DNA of 64,000 nt from Helopsaltes ochotensis. Its lineage: Eukaryota; Chordata; Aves; Passeriformes; Locustellidae. The stretch spans positions 232,430 to 296,429 of the forward strand of contig VXBM01000195.1 in the NCBI GenBank assembly GCA_013400155.1, in the 5' to 3' direction. This document shows, piece after piece, positions 26,446 to 39,037 of this stretch. The first letter of the stretch is position 1, and each line of letters starts with the position of its first letter. The notes under the pieces are model-generated. The model saw only the letters and a list, made by a program, of their open reading frames with translations. It searched no databases and was not told where the DNA came from. The position numbers and the translations under genes are program-made.

Positions 26446-28587
26446 GTGAGAAAAGGTGAGCACCCGACATGTTTTTCTGTCCCAAATACTCCTTATGGAC
26501 AGGTTATTCTGTTTTCATCTTCCCATGACTACTTAGGGGCATTATGACTGTTCTCCCTGATTTCAATATCAGCTGTCCTCCTGAGAATCAGGGCAAGAGC
26601 CAATCCTCGTCAGGAAGCCATTCTGATACCTTGCACGTTCTTACCTTTGTGCCATCTCTCAACTCCAATGGACATTTTGTGAGGATTCAGGCTCGCTGCA
26701 GAGGACATCTTCTTGGCAGGATCTCCCCAGCCCCTCTGGAACACACTTGTACGAGGTGGAAAGGCATCCACAACCCATGGAGCTGTGGCTCCATTTTGTC
26801 CTGACCATATTCCAGACAGCAAATAACCTCATGTCCCGTAGAAATGTCTTGCAGCTTGGATGAAAAGGTATGAAATGATGTCACCTTAAACTATTTCAAT
26901 ACTAAATCTGTGTCATCCTCCTCTGTTTATCCTTTGAGATTTGACTTTTTCTTATATAACAGATAGGGTTTTTTGATACATGGCCTTCAGATTAAGTCAA
27001 AGGCAAAATAAATAATCTTCAGGCCAGAGAGAAAATAAGCATCTGCTTCATTGCAGCAAATGCATTCAGTGAGCTCAATAGAAATATCCCATGGAGATGT
27101 TTGAAATGACAGGGAAATCAGCTCTGTGAATCAATATGTTTGGTTTAAAAAAAAGGCTCAGTCACATCTTGTTGAGCATAATGGAAATTGATTGTCAGTT
27201 ATCTATTAGCAATAATTTCTGTTTGATGACTTGCCATATGTTATCAAGCTTGAAATCAGAAGGGAGCAGATTAAATGAATAGATTTTGTCACAAAAAAGC
27301 ACAAGGCACCAGCAGCACAGCAGGGGATGCGTAGCGTGCACAACACCTTTCTAAGAGAAATGAATTCTTTAATCTACCCTAATTTTAAATATTCAGGGTC
27401 TGTGTAGACTAGCAGATTTACAGATTAGGGACTTGAAGGCACCCTTTCACTCAAATATTTTACTTGCTGCCTTTCAGTGACAGGCAATCAGTGAAATGTC
27501 TATAGACCTTTGAAATCCTCTTTCCTTTAAGATTCAATAGGACTTTATATCTACTGAGGAGAACCCATTAAAGGAGACTTTGTGATACAGTCCAGAGCTC
27601 TGCCTAAGTGCTGCAAACTACACTGAGCTCAGTTCTATTTGTGGGAATGTCACTTGGGGAGGAGGGTCATCTGTAAAGCAGTTTCCCCTGCCAATTATAA
27701 TTACAGTGAGTTGAAGAACAGACCCTGAAACTCAGCATAAGAAGTTATGAAACTCCAGTCAAGCAAAATACTGACATTCTGTTGAAGCCCCATTAATCCA
27801 ATGTACCAATCTGGGCATGGAGCATGAATTCAGTAGTGTGAAAGCTGCCTTATTTCATCTTCAGGAACTACCCCTGATAGTGTTAAATTTTTGCTTCATT
27901 CTTCAGAGAAAAATACTGTTATGATTGCATAAAAGATGCTGGGCAATGCTTGTGAGCAAACACATCTTAAGGGATCTCATTTCAGTGAGTGCTGACAGAA
28001 GTTTTAATGCTATTTGGGAAGATCTAAGTACCTGATTTATTCAGCTACCTGAATTACTCAGTCACCTGATGCCTTCTTATGGTAGGAAGGATACTGAAGA
28101 TGCTGAGAGAGATGTATCTCTAAACTGAGTCTCCCCCTCTGATCATCCTAGCTGTGGCTTTATAACAATGCTGTGTATGACACCAGAGCTTTGTCATGTC
28201 GAGGACCTCGTGAACACAAAGAGTAAAACATTAGTTCCCTGCCACGTAGGATTATGTGAAGGTCTCTTCATTTACCAAACTCTGCCTCACCTTCCTGAAC
28301 TCTTAAATTTTTCTCTTTGGTTTTCTGTGAATTATTCTTGAAAAATCACTAATTTATTGCAAATTATTGAAATTTAGTCCTGAATGGTTTCACATTCAGA
28401 TTTAAACCTGAGAGCCATAGGGTTTTAGAGAAAGCTCTCCCTGCCCCCTTAGTCTTCAGTCCCTCTCTGGTGTGTCAGAGAGGGCTCTCTTCACCACATC
28501 TCTGCTGAGTCACCCAGTTTGATGGAAGCAGAAGCTCTAATGTGAAGCTTGTGTTTTACCTCTGAGATTCAAAAAAAACCAAAATAA

Positions 28588-28867
28588 NNNNNNNNNNNNN
28601 NNNNNNNNNNNNNNNNNNNNNNNNNNNNNNNNNNNNNNNNNNNNNNNNNNNNNNNNNNNNNNNNNNNNNNNNNNNNNNNNNNNNNNNNNNNNNNNNNNNN
28701 NNNNNNNNNNNNNNNNNNNNNNNNNNNNNNNNNNNNNNNNNNNNNNNNNNNNNNNNNNNNNNNNNNNNNNNNNNNNNNNNNNNNNNNNNNNNNNNNNNNN
28801 NNNNNNNNNNNNNNNNNNNNNNNNNNNNNNNNNNNNNNNNNNNNNNNNNNNNNNNNNNNNNNNNNNN
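28588..28867. other. Assembly gap (280 N)
   Basis: A run of 280 undetermined bases. The left flank is A-rich (AAAAAAAACCAAAATAA), which suggests the gap was caused by a low-complexity or repeat sequence. An apparent 118-codon frame that crosses the gap is meaningless because the Ns translate as unknown residues. Confidence 1.
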
Positions 28868-31800
28868 ACCAATGTTATGTGCTTTATTCCCAAATTTAAT
28901 AAAATAAGAGGTTAACTAAAACAACAATGTGTGGACTATTGATTTACAGGCAATTTGTCCCTGGTGGGGGGAGGAGAGAAAGGGCTTGACATCTTGCACT
29001 GAACAGGGAGCTGTGTAGGAAAAATTAAGATGAACATGTGAATGTGTTTCCTTCTTGTATTATTTGGGGCTGGATGCTGCAGTACAGTTTAGATATCCAA
29101 GGCAGTTCTGCATGTCTGTGGCTGAAAAGCAGTGATTAGCACAGTGAAGAAGAAAAATAGCCTTACTTAATCAGCATTAAACCTTTTTGGAGATAACAAT
29201 TTGCTAATTTTTTCAAAAGACTTGAATTATATCTTGGCAAGGGGAGAGGAGTTTTTTAATCACTTAACACCAAATAGCTAATGACCAATAAATGCATGCT
29301 TAATGCTGCCTTCTGCCTTGAAGAATCTCTGCAAAACTTCTGCTTATTCACTGCCAAAGGAAAGGTGTTATTTTAGCTCAAGGAAAATGTCACATTTTCA
29401 GTATAAATGGGTGTGAATAAATGTGGGGCCAGAATTAAAGCCGAGCCAGTATCCAGCAGAGCAATTTGCTTCTGGGAAAGCTTTCTGTGCCACACAAAGC
29501 ATCCTTCCCAGCAGCCTGTTCCAAGAAACCCGTTATGCACCAGTAGGAATGCAGACACACCTGTGTGGAGGTGGGCAACAAACCAGCTGTAATTGTGTTT
29601 GTGAAACAGTCATCTCTGTGCATGAAGGGCTTTGTGGTTCCAGCAGGAGTTCTCAGAGATAGCCACGCTGGTAGAGACTGAAGCTTTCAGGATTTAAATA
29701 GTTTTGGGTGAACTGCTTCCCACTCCTATTTATTTGCAGGCTGGAGTTGCCAACAGAAGGATTAGAAAATCCCGTATGAGATTATTCTCCTGAGACTGGC
29801 AATCCAATTCTGCATACTATAGAAACGTAGATAAGACTCCAGGCTTCTGGATGCTTTAGCTGCATAAACCGTTTGACATTTATCAGGCTCGCACCTTTGC
29901 AAGTACTAAACATGCGAGAGAAAACCAATAGAATAAAACTTGTGGTGTTTGATGCTCTTCTGATCTATTCCCAGTTGTTTAAAGACTTGGAAACTGAGGG
30001 GAGAGAAAATATGGCAGTGAAATAAAGAGAAAAAAAAGCTTGTTTAAGGCTAGTTACTGGGCAATTCAGGCTAATACATCAGTTGACCTGCAGAACCAAA
30101 GAGCTGTAATATCTTCACTGTGGGTTTTAAGGTTTTAGCAGCTCATTGCTGTTACTGGTGAGTCTGCTGTCAGCTCAGCTTTCCTGAAGGTAGGTGCAGT
30201 GGATGTAAACTCAGGATGGGAGTGAACTCAGCACACTGAACCACTGTGAGAGGCAAGGGGGCTGCCACTGAGAGAACTGCAGTCCTGAAAGTAACTCAGA
30301 TCTCAAAAAACCAAGGAACAACTGATTTATTGCTCTAGATTCAGAAGAGATATTCAGAAAAAATAATGAAGTTTGCACTTTGAGGCAACTGTGCTAATAG
30401 GAAGAAAAATAGTCTGATGGCAGCTTTTTGTGCAACTGGATTATTTGCTCCTGTGGGCTCACATCTGCACCTGCAAACCATCAGCAATCTCCCAGCCTTT
30501 GCTTTGCCTCTCTGCTTGTCCCCAGATGAAGCCATGATCCCATCCAGGCCCATTGGGACTGAAGGAGACCCCCCTCATGAACTCCTCCATTTGTACAGGA
30601 TGCTGGCTCAAAAAGCCAAGTGCTTCCTTTACATCTTAATGCTGCATTAAGAAGTAAAAGATTTTTAATTACTCTGGTGTTTTCTCTGGGCTTTTTATAT
30701 TTGCCTTTACAAAACAGAGGGGACTGTGTATGGAGCATGCTGCTGTGTGCACAGCTTCAGTAGAGGCACTGAAAAGGCAGCTCTGCGGAAAACCCTTGGA
30801 GCACAAGGGCTGTCAGACCTGCCCTGGTGAGAGCAGCACTCCGTGCCCCTGCTGGGGGCATTTGGGGGTAATCCAGGTGTTACACGGAGTAAGATTTTGT
30901 TGTGCCTCTAGTTTTGCTAATGCTTCATTTAATGAACCCCCAATCCTTTCCTACTGATTAAACAGTGAATTCTGCATTGATAGAAAGCAACAGATCACAG
31001 GCTGAGCTGTATCCCTTGCTTTGCATACAGACCCTGTTCATGTGGCCTACAAAGAATAAAACAGCAAGCAGATCTCACCTCAGGAACCAAATTGAGTCTG
31101 TAGTGATAGACACTGAAGCTGGACCTCACAGTCACTCCTGTGCAAAACACCGTTGTTGGATGTGAGCTCTTCTGGATTCTGTGAGAAAACGGAGCCAGCC
31201 AGGACCTAAGGGTGTCAAGGAGGAGTGGACCAGGGCATCAGAGCCCCAACGCCCTGCACTGCACCTGCCCACTGCATCCCTGACTCTGCCACGCCATCAG
31301 CAGTGCTGTGCTAGTGCTACACAAGAAATAGGACCAAATTTCATATTTTTAATTCCACACGGGACAAGTGTTTGACAGAGGGATATCTTAATAGATATCT
31401 TAACGTTGTACTAAAAGCAGGGTAATTCATCTCCCTGTGAAGACTTAAAGGGTTAGCATTCAATCTCTTCCTTTAATCCTCTAGATATTTTCAATGTAAG
31501 GTACTGGATTTGGAGGGTATTTGTTTTGGGGACCAAAACAGTTAGGCAGAAATTATGTCAGTAATGTTTTGTCAGTACCTTAATCAGAGGAAATATTTTC
31601 CCACAGCATAAAAGGTCTCGGTACTGTGCCACTAGCAAGTTTAATTACTAGATGACTTTAAAACATGGTAATTTAGTCCCAATTAGTGTTATAATAATTT
31701 ATTTATAAAATTCCACTATGAGTAGTTACGTTCCACAATCCATTAGTCTTGTAAGATGTGTGCCCCATTAGACAGTGAAGTAGAAGGTCATTAACCTGCA

Positions 31801-33357
31801 TTTCTAGTTCAGATTATGTTATTGGATTGAATTTAGTTTCTTCACCGGTGGGTGTTGACGTTTTAGAGTGCTTTCAGGATAATTTATCTATTGTCATTTT
31901 GTTCTTTTCAGCCATTCAGAAACATTTTGGATCTAAAATAATGCAGGCCTGATGAAGACAGATTTCTTGATTAAATTTCAGCTGTGACTTGTCTCTGTGC
32001 TTCTGATATTTTCATGTTTGTTCTATGAAAGTGAGTTTATGGCACCACTGATGCAAAATATTAAAAAAATTATGAGTCATGTCCCATCAAAATCAGCAGC
32101 TATAACTTAAACTGATGAGTTTTAAATATAATCAATTTTGGCTCTTTTGTTCTGATGTTTTCTGTATTTAGAGATCTAAGGATTCCCTTCAAGGCAACTG
32201 TTCTTCCTCAGCATTTTTTTTTGGTGGGTTTTTTCTCTCCACATCCGCCTCTTATCCATCCCTTGAATGAGCAGATGGAGAGGGCTGCCCCGTGACCCCA
32301 AGAATGAAATGTCACCCAAGCACAAGCTTGAGCAAGTGTGACCTGGAAAGGGAAAACCTCTGGATTTACAAGTGCCAAACAATTTTTTTTTGTTTTTGAT
32401 TTACAAACAATCAATGATACCAAGTGAGGTTGTGTCTCCCTTGGTACTGGCAAACCCATGCACCTTGCGCAGGGCAGGAGCTCCCTAAGACTCTGTACAG
32501 AGGCACTACAAGGCACAGGATGGTCCAAAATGGTGTCCCCTCTCTTCCCTTCGCTGTTGGCTTGGCTACATTATGAACTCGGAATAGGATGCAGCATTCC
32601 TGGTCCACAGCAAAACTGCTGTGTCTCCTCTGGTGTCCACAGTCCCTCAGGGCCTTGCTTTCAGTGGCTTCAAAGAACAGGTGATACGAAAATGGGAAGC
32701 TCACTTTGGTTAAAAACAAACTAAAGAAAGGAACAGTGGAGGGGAAGGTTTTAAATATGTGGTACTCCATTTGGGATTGTTGAGTAAACATGCATTATTC
32801 AATTTCCAAAAAAACACATCAAAAGCATTCAGACAAAGGACAAGACCCTATTGCTGAGAGTTTGAAAAATCTCATTTCTTCCCATTGCTTCACTCTGGCA
32901 GAACTTGCAGAGGCCTGTCTGCTCACAGTGAGGATTTTTTCCCCAGCTACAAATCCTACCTAAGCTTTCAAACACTTCCTTTCCCAAGAAAACCTTTTGG
33001 TCAGCCATTTCAATTTCCTTTTTAATAAATGGTGGTCTCTCAAATTGTCTCTGCTACAAGAGCAATTCTGGGAAAACAGATGACTCTGCACACTCTTAAA
33101 AATCCCAGCATCTCAAATGGCATGTGCGGGTACCATACAATGATGCTAAAAGGGGTTTTGCAAATAGCTGAAAGGCAGAACCAGCAGCCACCTGGTTTGC
33201 AAGGAGAGCCTTATCTCTGAGATGATTAATAAGAAGTTATTCCTGTCATGGTCAGAAAATTATTTTTCAGTTTTTTTAAAATTTTTAAATTTTTTTGATG
33301 GACTTTTTAAAACACCTTTTTGTCTTACACCTTGCAGCCCTCCCCTCACCTCCCCTT
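28868..33357. other. Non-coding stretch, nothing recognised
   Basis: No gene, named repeat or long open frame with protein-like character. The longest minus-strand frame (32411-32791) contains a splice-like acceptor near 32694 but no good donor, so it is not called. Confidence 0.5.
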
Positions 33358-33392
33358 CCCCCCCCCAAAAAAAAAAAAAAAAAAAAAAAAAA
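33358..33392. repeat. Homopolymer pair: nine C followed by twenty-six A
   Basis: Nine C (33358-33366) run directly into twenty-six A (33367-33392), then G and three more A. A poly-A tract of this length can mark the tail of an old retrotransposed copy, but the upstream T- and C-rich sequence does not resemble a known SINE, LINE end or processed gene. Confidence 0.9.
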
Positions 33393-33442
33393 GAAATCAT
33401 GATATGGCTGTGGGGGGAACAAAATAGTCTCACCACCCATAC

Positions 33443-33534
33443 CTGCTTTTCATGATCCTCTTGCCTTTTATTGAAAACACAACACCATTTCTTGTTTTAT
33501 TTCTTTTGCAGCTCATGGATTTCCCTCCAGTATC
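33443..33534 (-). CDS. Candidate 92-bp exon, gene unknown
   Basis: Minus-strand acceptor CTACTGCTTTCCTGGTGCTCAG and donor AAAAGCAG followed by GTATGGG enclose 92 bases. Only one frame is open (phase 0 to phase 2); it encodes a strongly basic segment (CKRNKTRNGVVFSIKGKRIM). The reading phase at its start does not match the end of the candidate exon at 35537-35645, so if both are real at least one exon between them is missing from this model. Confidence 0.28.
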
Positions 33535-34041
33535 CTGAGCACCAGGAAAGCAGTAGGGACTAAATAGGAGCTTTTTAGAGGGTGCAAGGGCTCCTCCCTT
33601 GCTCCGAGCAGTGCAGTGTGAGTACCAGTGTCCATGGGGATTGTGTGGTGTGCTGTGGTACAGTACTGCCCATCCCACCATGCTGTCCTGTTTGGCTTGG
33701 GTCTGGTATCATCTCTTTCAGGCTTAAAGCTCCCGGACACTCTTCTCCTGCCTCACTGATGTTGATTACTTCAAAATACCTTGTATCAGGAGCTCGGGCT
33801 AGGAAAAAAGCTGTTCATCTCAGGAGAGGCACCTTGCAATCCCTTAAAGCTGTTTTTAGGAAAGATGCTGGGAAACCTGTTTCTCACTTTGTTTGCTTTT
33901 GCTACCTGCCCAAAGGCCAAGAGGGGATGAAAGTGTCTCTGAGCCCCAGACACCCCTTTCACTATTTGTATACTTAAACTGGGAGGCCAGTTCAGCACCT
34001 CAGGACTTGGAAATGCAACTTCTCAACTCAGTTTTGTCCGA

Positions 34042-34117
34042 AGATCTGCTGGAAGGGATATTGTGGTGACTTGATCAGCAGATCTGATGGCAAGAATATT
34101 GTGGAAATTTGACCCTG
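34042..34117. repeat. Imperfect tandem duplication, 38-bp period
   Basis: Two units starting AGATCTGCTGG (34042) and AGATCTGATGG (34080) share GGNANNAATATTGTGG-like sequence and about three quarters of their bases. The boundary between them also forms an inverted repeat (AGATCTGCT at 34042-34050 and AGCAGATCT at 34077-34085), so a small stem with a 26-base loop is possible. Confidence 0.7.
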
Positions 34118-35536
34118 GCTGGATGTATTCCAGTACTCCTTTTGTGTAATTAACAATTCCAGCTGTGATTGCAAACTAAAAATAATAATAAAACACATGG
34201 ATGAAGTGAATAAATCTGAGCTAATTAACTGGACTGCACTCCATACAGAGGTGGAAAAGAGAGTATTACTAAGCAGTCTTATAGTTTCTATACAATAAAA
34301 TCATAAAGAAACTATGACATTTTATACTCATGCATTCATGTCCATTAGAGATACTAATAATGCAATTTTCACTGTTAACTACAGCTTTCCTGTATTTGTG
34401 TTTGGGACAGCACAAATTATTTTTTAACTGCTGACAGCAGAAGCAATATCTTACTTGTCAAAATCTTGTTTTGTGTTTTCTGCTATGTGTTTGATCAATA
34501 ACTACTCTGATGAAAGTGGATTACACAGCCACAGCCACACTCTAGGTGTTACAGCCATCACTATGCTCCACTGCCTTGCTGTTTGGATTAATTTATGGGC
34601 TCAACAGGTTGACTATGGATCATTTTATGTTTTGATCCCTTACCCCATTATAAATAGCTTCTTCTCTGTGTTAGGATAATAGGAAAAAAATAACTGCTTG
34701 GGGGGTTTACAAAGGAACCCATGCACCAGTTGTGTTGTAGGGACTGTAGATGCTTGTTAGCACTGCCTGGTGTGGCCTGTGCACTCAGAGATGTGGAATC
34801 AGGCTGTCTTTTCTTCATAACATAGCCTGGCTAGATCCAGCCTCAAACTGTACACCTAAAATTCATGGGGTAATCCAAATGCCACTGAATATCTCTGCAG
34901 GATTCCAATAGCCTGTCATTTTTTCAGATACACTAATCTGATAGTGAGTGAATAATGTGGGTTATCATTGAGTGGGAAAGAGTGGGACAGCCTTAACCCA
35001 TCAGTTTAAGCCATGGGGGTAACTCTGAAAACTCTCTGGAGAAGCCTGTCGTATTAGCCTGTGGTGAACGCCAGGTGAAGGCAGCACTGAAATGATGGTG
35101 GAAAATGTGCTAAAATTGGAGAAAAGTGTGAAGTTCATTTTAGCAGTGGGGAAATCCACAGAAGAAATATTTCCAGGGTGTGATAAACACTCCTGGAGTT
35201 CAGTTCATCATTAATTCATCATAGTCTTGAGGCAAATTCCTGCTCAGAAGGTCTTGAAACTGAGGATTGCCAGAAGCTGAAAAAGGTTCTCAGGAAATGA
35301 AACCTTTTAACTTGTTTGATGCACCAGTTCCCTAAATGTCTGATACTGGCCAGCATCCAAGGGTTTACTGGGCTGGGATACAACCCTTGCTTTTCTGTTA
35401 GGGGCCCAGTGCCCACTGGACACACATCCTGCAAATGAGGCAGGGATTATAATGTAATTGGGTTCCCTGGATCCTGACACTGCCATTAGCACTTCTGGCT
35501 GGCTGAGGCAGGTGAAGAGGAGATTCACACAGTCAC
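34118..35536. other. Non-coding stretch, nothing recognised
   Basis: AT-rich DNA with a few TAATTA-like motifs (34146-34152 and around 34223) and no supported gene or repeat. Confidence 0.5.
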
Positions 35537-35645
35537 CCACAGCTTCCCTGACAAAAATCAGGCCCGCAGCTCCAAGCTCTGCCGAGTGTTGTGCTGGAGC
35601 CATGGATGCCTTCGCAGCAGGCAAAGCTCTCCGGCTGGCAGCGCT
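35537..35645 (-). CDS. Candidate exon E of minus-strand gene model, cysteine-rich
   Basis: Minus-strand acceptor CTCTGTGTGTCTCTTGCAG and donor GCTGTGG followed by GTGACTG enclose 109 bases that are richer in G, C and CpG than their surroundings. In the frame that continues from exon D (phase 1) it encodes about 36 residues with six or seven cysteines, including ERCQPESFACCEGIHGSS. In phase 0 it is also open and would encode an alanine-rich stretch, so the frame depends on the model. A cysteine-rich extracellular or metal-binding module would fit, but I recognise no family. Confidence 0.3.
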
Positions 35646-38600
35646 CTGCAAGAGACACACAGAGCTTCAATGTGCCCAGGTGTAAGTATAGAAATAAAAT
35701 GATTCAATTCCTCTTCTTCCCTTTACACATTTCTGTTTCAACTCAGCATTGTCTCTGCTCAATAGCAAGACAGCGTTTTTGCAGATTTTAAAACACTAAT
35801 CATAGGCAATTATTTCTAAAAAGATTTGCTTGCAGCAGGCAGACTTTTCTCTTAACTTGAAAGCCTTGCTTTTCTATTCTTCCTTCTGTTAAAAATTATA
35901 ATCATTTTCTGCCTTGTGTTCTCTACCAGCTGAAATACCTCATCTTCTGACATAGTTTGAATCTAACTAATCTTCAGTTGGAAGTTTTATTTTTTTTTTA
36001 GAAAAAGAATCTATAGCAATAAAAGCTTTGCCAGCAAACACAGCAAAGCAAGCAGCTGAAGACATTTATGTATATATCTTAAAATATAATTTTGGCCTTT
36101 ACAAGTCAGAAGTCTTTATTTTCTAAGGTGGTCTTATAAAATGAAATTATTTTTCCACTCTTAGAATTTCAGAACAAACCAGAGAATGCAGATTTCATGG
36201 CACAGACACAAAGGATGAATTTATGTTGCTTTCCCACAGCTGTTTATGATTAGATAAAATCCACAAGAATCCTGAAACCCATTTAAATCAGTAATTTCTT
36301 TCCAACACTTTTACATGAAATATTTCAAAATTTTGGTACAGGACTTATTTATTTTCCCATTTTCCTTTAAATTATCAACACTGAAATTCAATATTTATTG
36401 GAGCAGGATGAATGGTTTAATTATGATTAAATAATATCATTCTACAGCTTTCAAAATTGTTCATTGATTTAAAATTCAATTCTTGGTCCATTTCTAAACA
36501 GAATGTCAAAGTCCATTTCCCACCCTACCATTGTTTTTATATGAGCTCAGACCATAGTTTATCCGTGTTTCACCTACTGTCTGTTCATCACTTTCCTAGA
36601 GTTGTTATCTGCTTTCCTTTCTAGGTATTTTTCATAGTATATTATGATTTTTGAGATCATAATATTTTGGAGGCCAGCACTTATTCTTTCCATGAGCATG
36701 GATAACATCTTTTTTTAGAGGATCTCAACATCCAGCCATGACATATCCTATGGCACACATGAAGTGATGGGATCAGGATGCATTCTTTTCTGCAGCTTGG
36801 TGACCAGGGATGCATTTAGTATTGTGGTGATTAAGGCAGGCATTACCTGGGTGCAAACTGGGGTCTAAACATACATTTTTGGATTCAGACTCAGAAATCT
36901 TATCAACTCCTCAGATCTTGCCTGTTTCTTAGCTGATATGTAATAAACCTAACAAGTATTTTAGAAATGTACGAGTCTCTTACTACACCAGCTTTGCTGG
37001 GTGAGTGTATGGATTGTTGCAATTTAAAGTGTTGATCATTACAATTTAAATTGTACCATTTTCCATCAGATAGGCATATTTTAGTTGTGCACTGCCATTT
37101 GAGATGCCCTTGGGTACTTTGCCTAACCCCTAGTAGGCCTGGATATCCTGTAGGCATGTGTAATTCCCAGCCTTTCCACATATCTTGGATATCCTGGGGA
37201 GAGGATATTGGAGTGTTTGGGAGGGCAGTCCTGGAGGGTCAGGGCATATTTGTGGATTTCGGGCAAAGCAGCCAATTCTGCATCTTGCTTTCCTTCTGCT
37301 GTGCTGAAGCTACAGGACTGATGAACTCTAGGCCATGACCCCTGTTGCTGGCCCTGAAGTGCTCCGGATTCCCCCAAGGAAAGGCAAGCCTGGTCCTCCA
37401 CACTCCAGAATCAGAGGGAGGGGTTGATCCAAACCAGCCTCACTTTACCTTAGCCTTTCCCAAGTTTGGCTGGTGGTGAATTGTACCCCCCAACTGCCCT
37501 GAATTGCTCACAGGTACCTGTGTCCTGTGACACTCCTCTGTTACTGAGCATCACAGGAGAGAGGAGCATAACATGTTGTGGGACTGGTTATAGAGAATGG
37601 TGAAGTTCTGCATGAATAAGGACAAGCAGAACTGGGGCTTGAATGAGGGTTTTGGAGTTTATTTCTCTAAACAATTCTGATTAATGCTGCTTCTGTAAGT
37701 ATCAGCAGTTTACATCAAAAGGGAGCTGCTCAAGAAAATGTTCGTCCTGGAACTTTCACTGTTTAGGCTTGGTTTTCTTCCTTGAAGACAAGAGATTGCA
37801 AGGGGAGAAAAATGACAACACAAAGTGTGCTTTGTCTTTAATACAAGCAAGATCAACAAGAAAACATATTTGGTGGTTCTAATAACATTAATAAAATTTC
37901 TGCTGGTAGCTCCTCATGCTCAAGAAAACCCAGGATGTGGCCAGAACAAAAGATAGGGTTGGTGACTGCAGGAGAAAGAGATTTCACACTTTTTCTTTCT
38001 GTATGAACTCCAATCTGGTTTAGCTACCAAACCTTTTTTCAAGTGTTGTCTGCTACTTCAAGGGTGATGGGGATCAAATATTCTGCTCTGCTAGCTCTGC
38101 CCTGCTTTCCAAGGGAAGTTCAGCACCTGAGAGGGAAGGCAGCTTGGAGATGAGGTGGTAGCTAGAAAGGAGGTTATGGAGATCCTTTCTCTGGGGATCC
38201 AGAAAACTTTTAGACACTACTACCTCTGGACTATCACCTGTAAGAGACTCTTGGGAGGGAAACTGAATTGGTGAGCAGTTGTGTAGGTGAGAGAGCTGGA
38301 TGAAGGGATAGGGAGAGGCAGTGGCAGTTATACAGATAAGGAAGTTGGAAATTGGATTCCAGGTCAGGTGTTCAGAAACTGGAGATGGAACAAAGCTGGG
38401 TCTGAATGTTTCCAGGGATCCAAGTTTCTTAGCTTCGCTGCTTTACTCCCAGGGAGAAGTGCAACTGAAAACCAAAGAAGTCCCATTGAAGACATCTGCA
38501 GAGACAGGCTTCCCCACCAGCCAAGCAGAGAGGGGACAGCAACAAGGAGCAGAAGGGAAACGAGGCAGGTTCACAGAGGCAGAAGATCGGCACTACTTCC

Positions 38601-38912
38601 TTTCCTTGGAGCTTTGAGAGTCCCCCAGGCTAATTATTTGCCTACTGTGGTAATGTACCATGGGTGTTCTCAGTTCTGGGAGCAGGGATGCCATCCTTCA
38701 GAGTGAAGATGCCAGTCAATGCTGAGAGATGATAATTATAGTTACGATTAGCTCTGCATTTCTCATTGAATGCTTGGAGACATATAGGTAATGAAAAGCT
38801 AAAGCAGTGTTTTTTTCCCCTGAGGTAGTAGATATTTTTCTTCCTGAAATTTGTAGACATTTAAGTCCATTGGAGATAGTGCTTACAAATGAATCATTGA
38901 CACCCTTTTTAC

Positions 38913-38966
38913 CTCCATAAACCAGGCATGTCCATCCTTGCATCCATTCATAGTCTCCAAAAAATA
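38913..38966 (-). CDS. Candidate exon D of minus-strand gene model
   Basis: Minus-strand acceptor TTGAATACATTTCTGAG and donor TTATGGAG followed by GTAAAAAG enclose 54 bases. In phase 1, the phase left by exon C, it is open and encodes FFGDYEWMQGWTCLVYG, an aromatic-rich stretch. Phase 0 is also open. It contributes support mainly by joining its neighbours in frame. Confidence 0.3.
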
Positions 38967-39016
38967 CTCAGAAATGTATTCAATTAAAGAACACAGTTTA
39001 AAAAAAAAGATAAAAA

Positions 39017-39037
39017 GGGCGGGGGGTGGGGGGAGGG
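39017..39037 (+). repeat. G-rich tract, potential G-quadruplex
   Basis: Four G runs of 3, 6, 6 and 3 separated by single bases (C, T, A). This exceeds the usual minimum pattern for an intramolecular G-quadruplex with one-base loops. It follows an A-rich stretch and has no gene start next to it. Confidence 0.75.

Larger units (their letters stand above)
17831..28587. other. Long non-coding stretch, few features
   Basis: No recognisable gene. Contains a 10-bp-arm palindrome at 24936-24956, two exon-like minus-strand segments (20110-20155 and 25010-25173) and a pair of exon-like plus-strand segments (26248-26445), all described separately. Two other weaker minus-strand pairs were seen (23879-23908 and 24263-24329), both with poor GTC donors. 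The last 25 bases before the gap are A-rich. Confidence 0.5.

Noticed and set aside
28537..28893. 118-codon frame across the gap
   Set aside because: Consists almost wholly of undetermined residues.
32411..32791. 126-codon minus-strand frame with acceptor-like start near 32694
   Set aside because: No acceptable donor; length within chance range.
38287..38706. 139-codon plus-strand frame
   Set aside because: Arginine- and serine-rich chance frame, overlapped by another; no domain or splice context.
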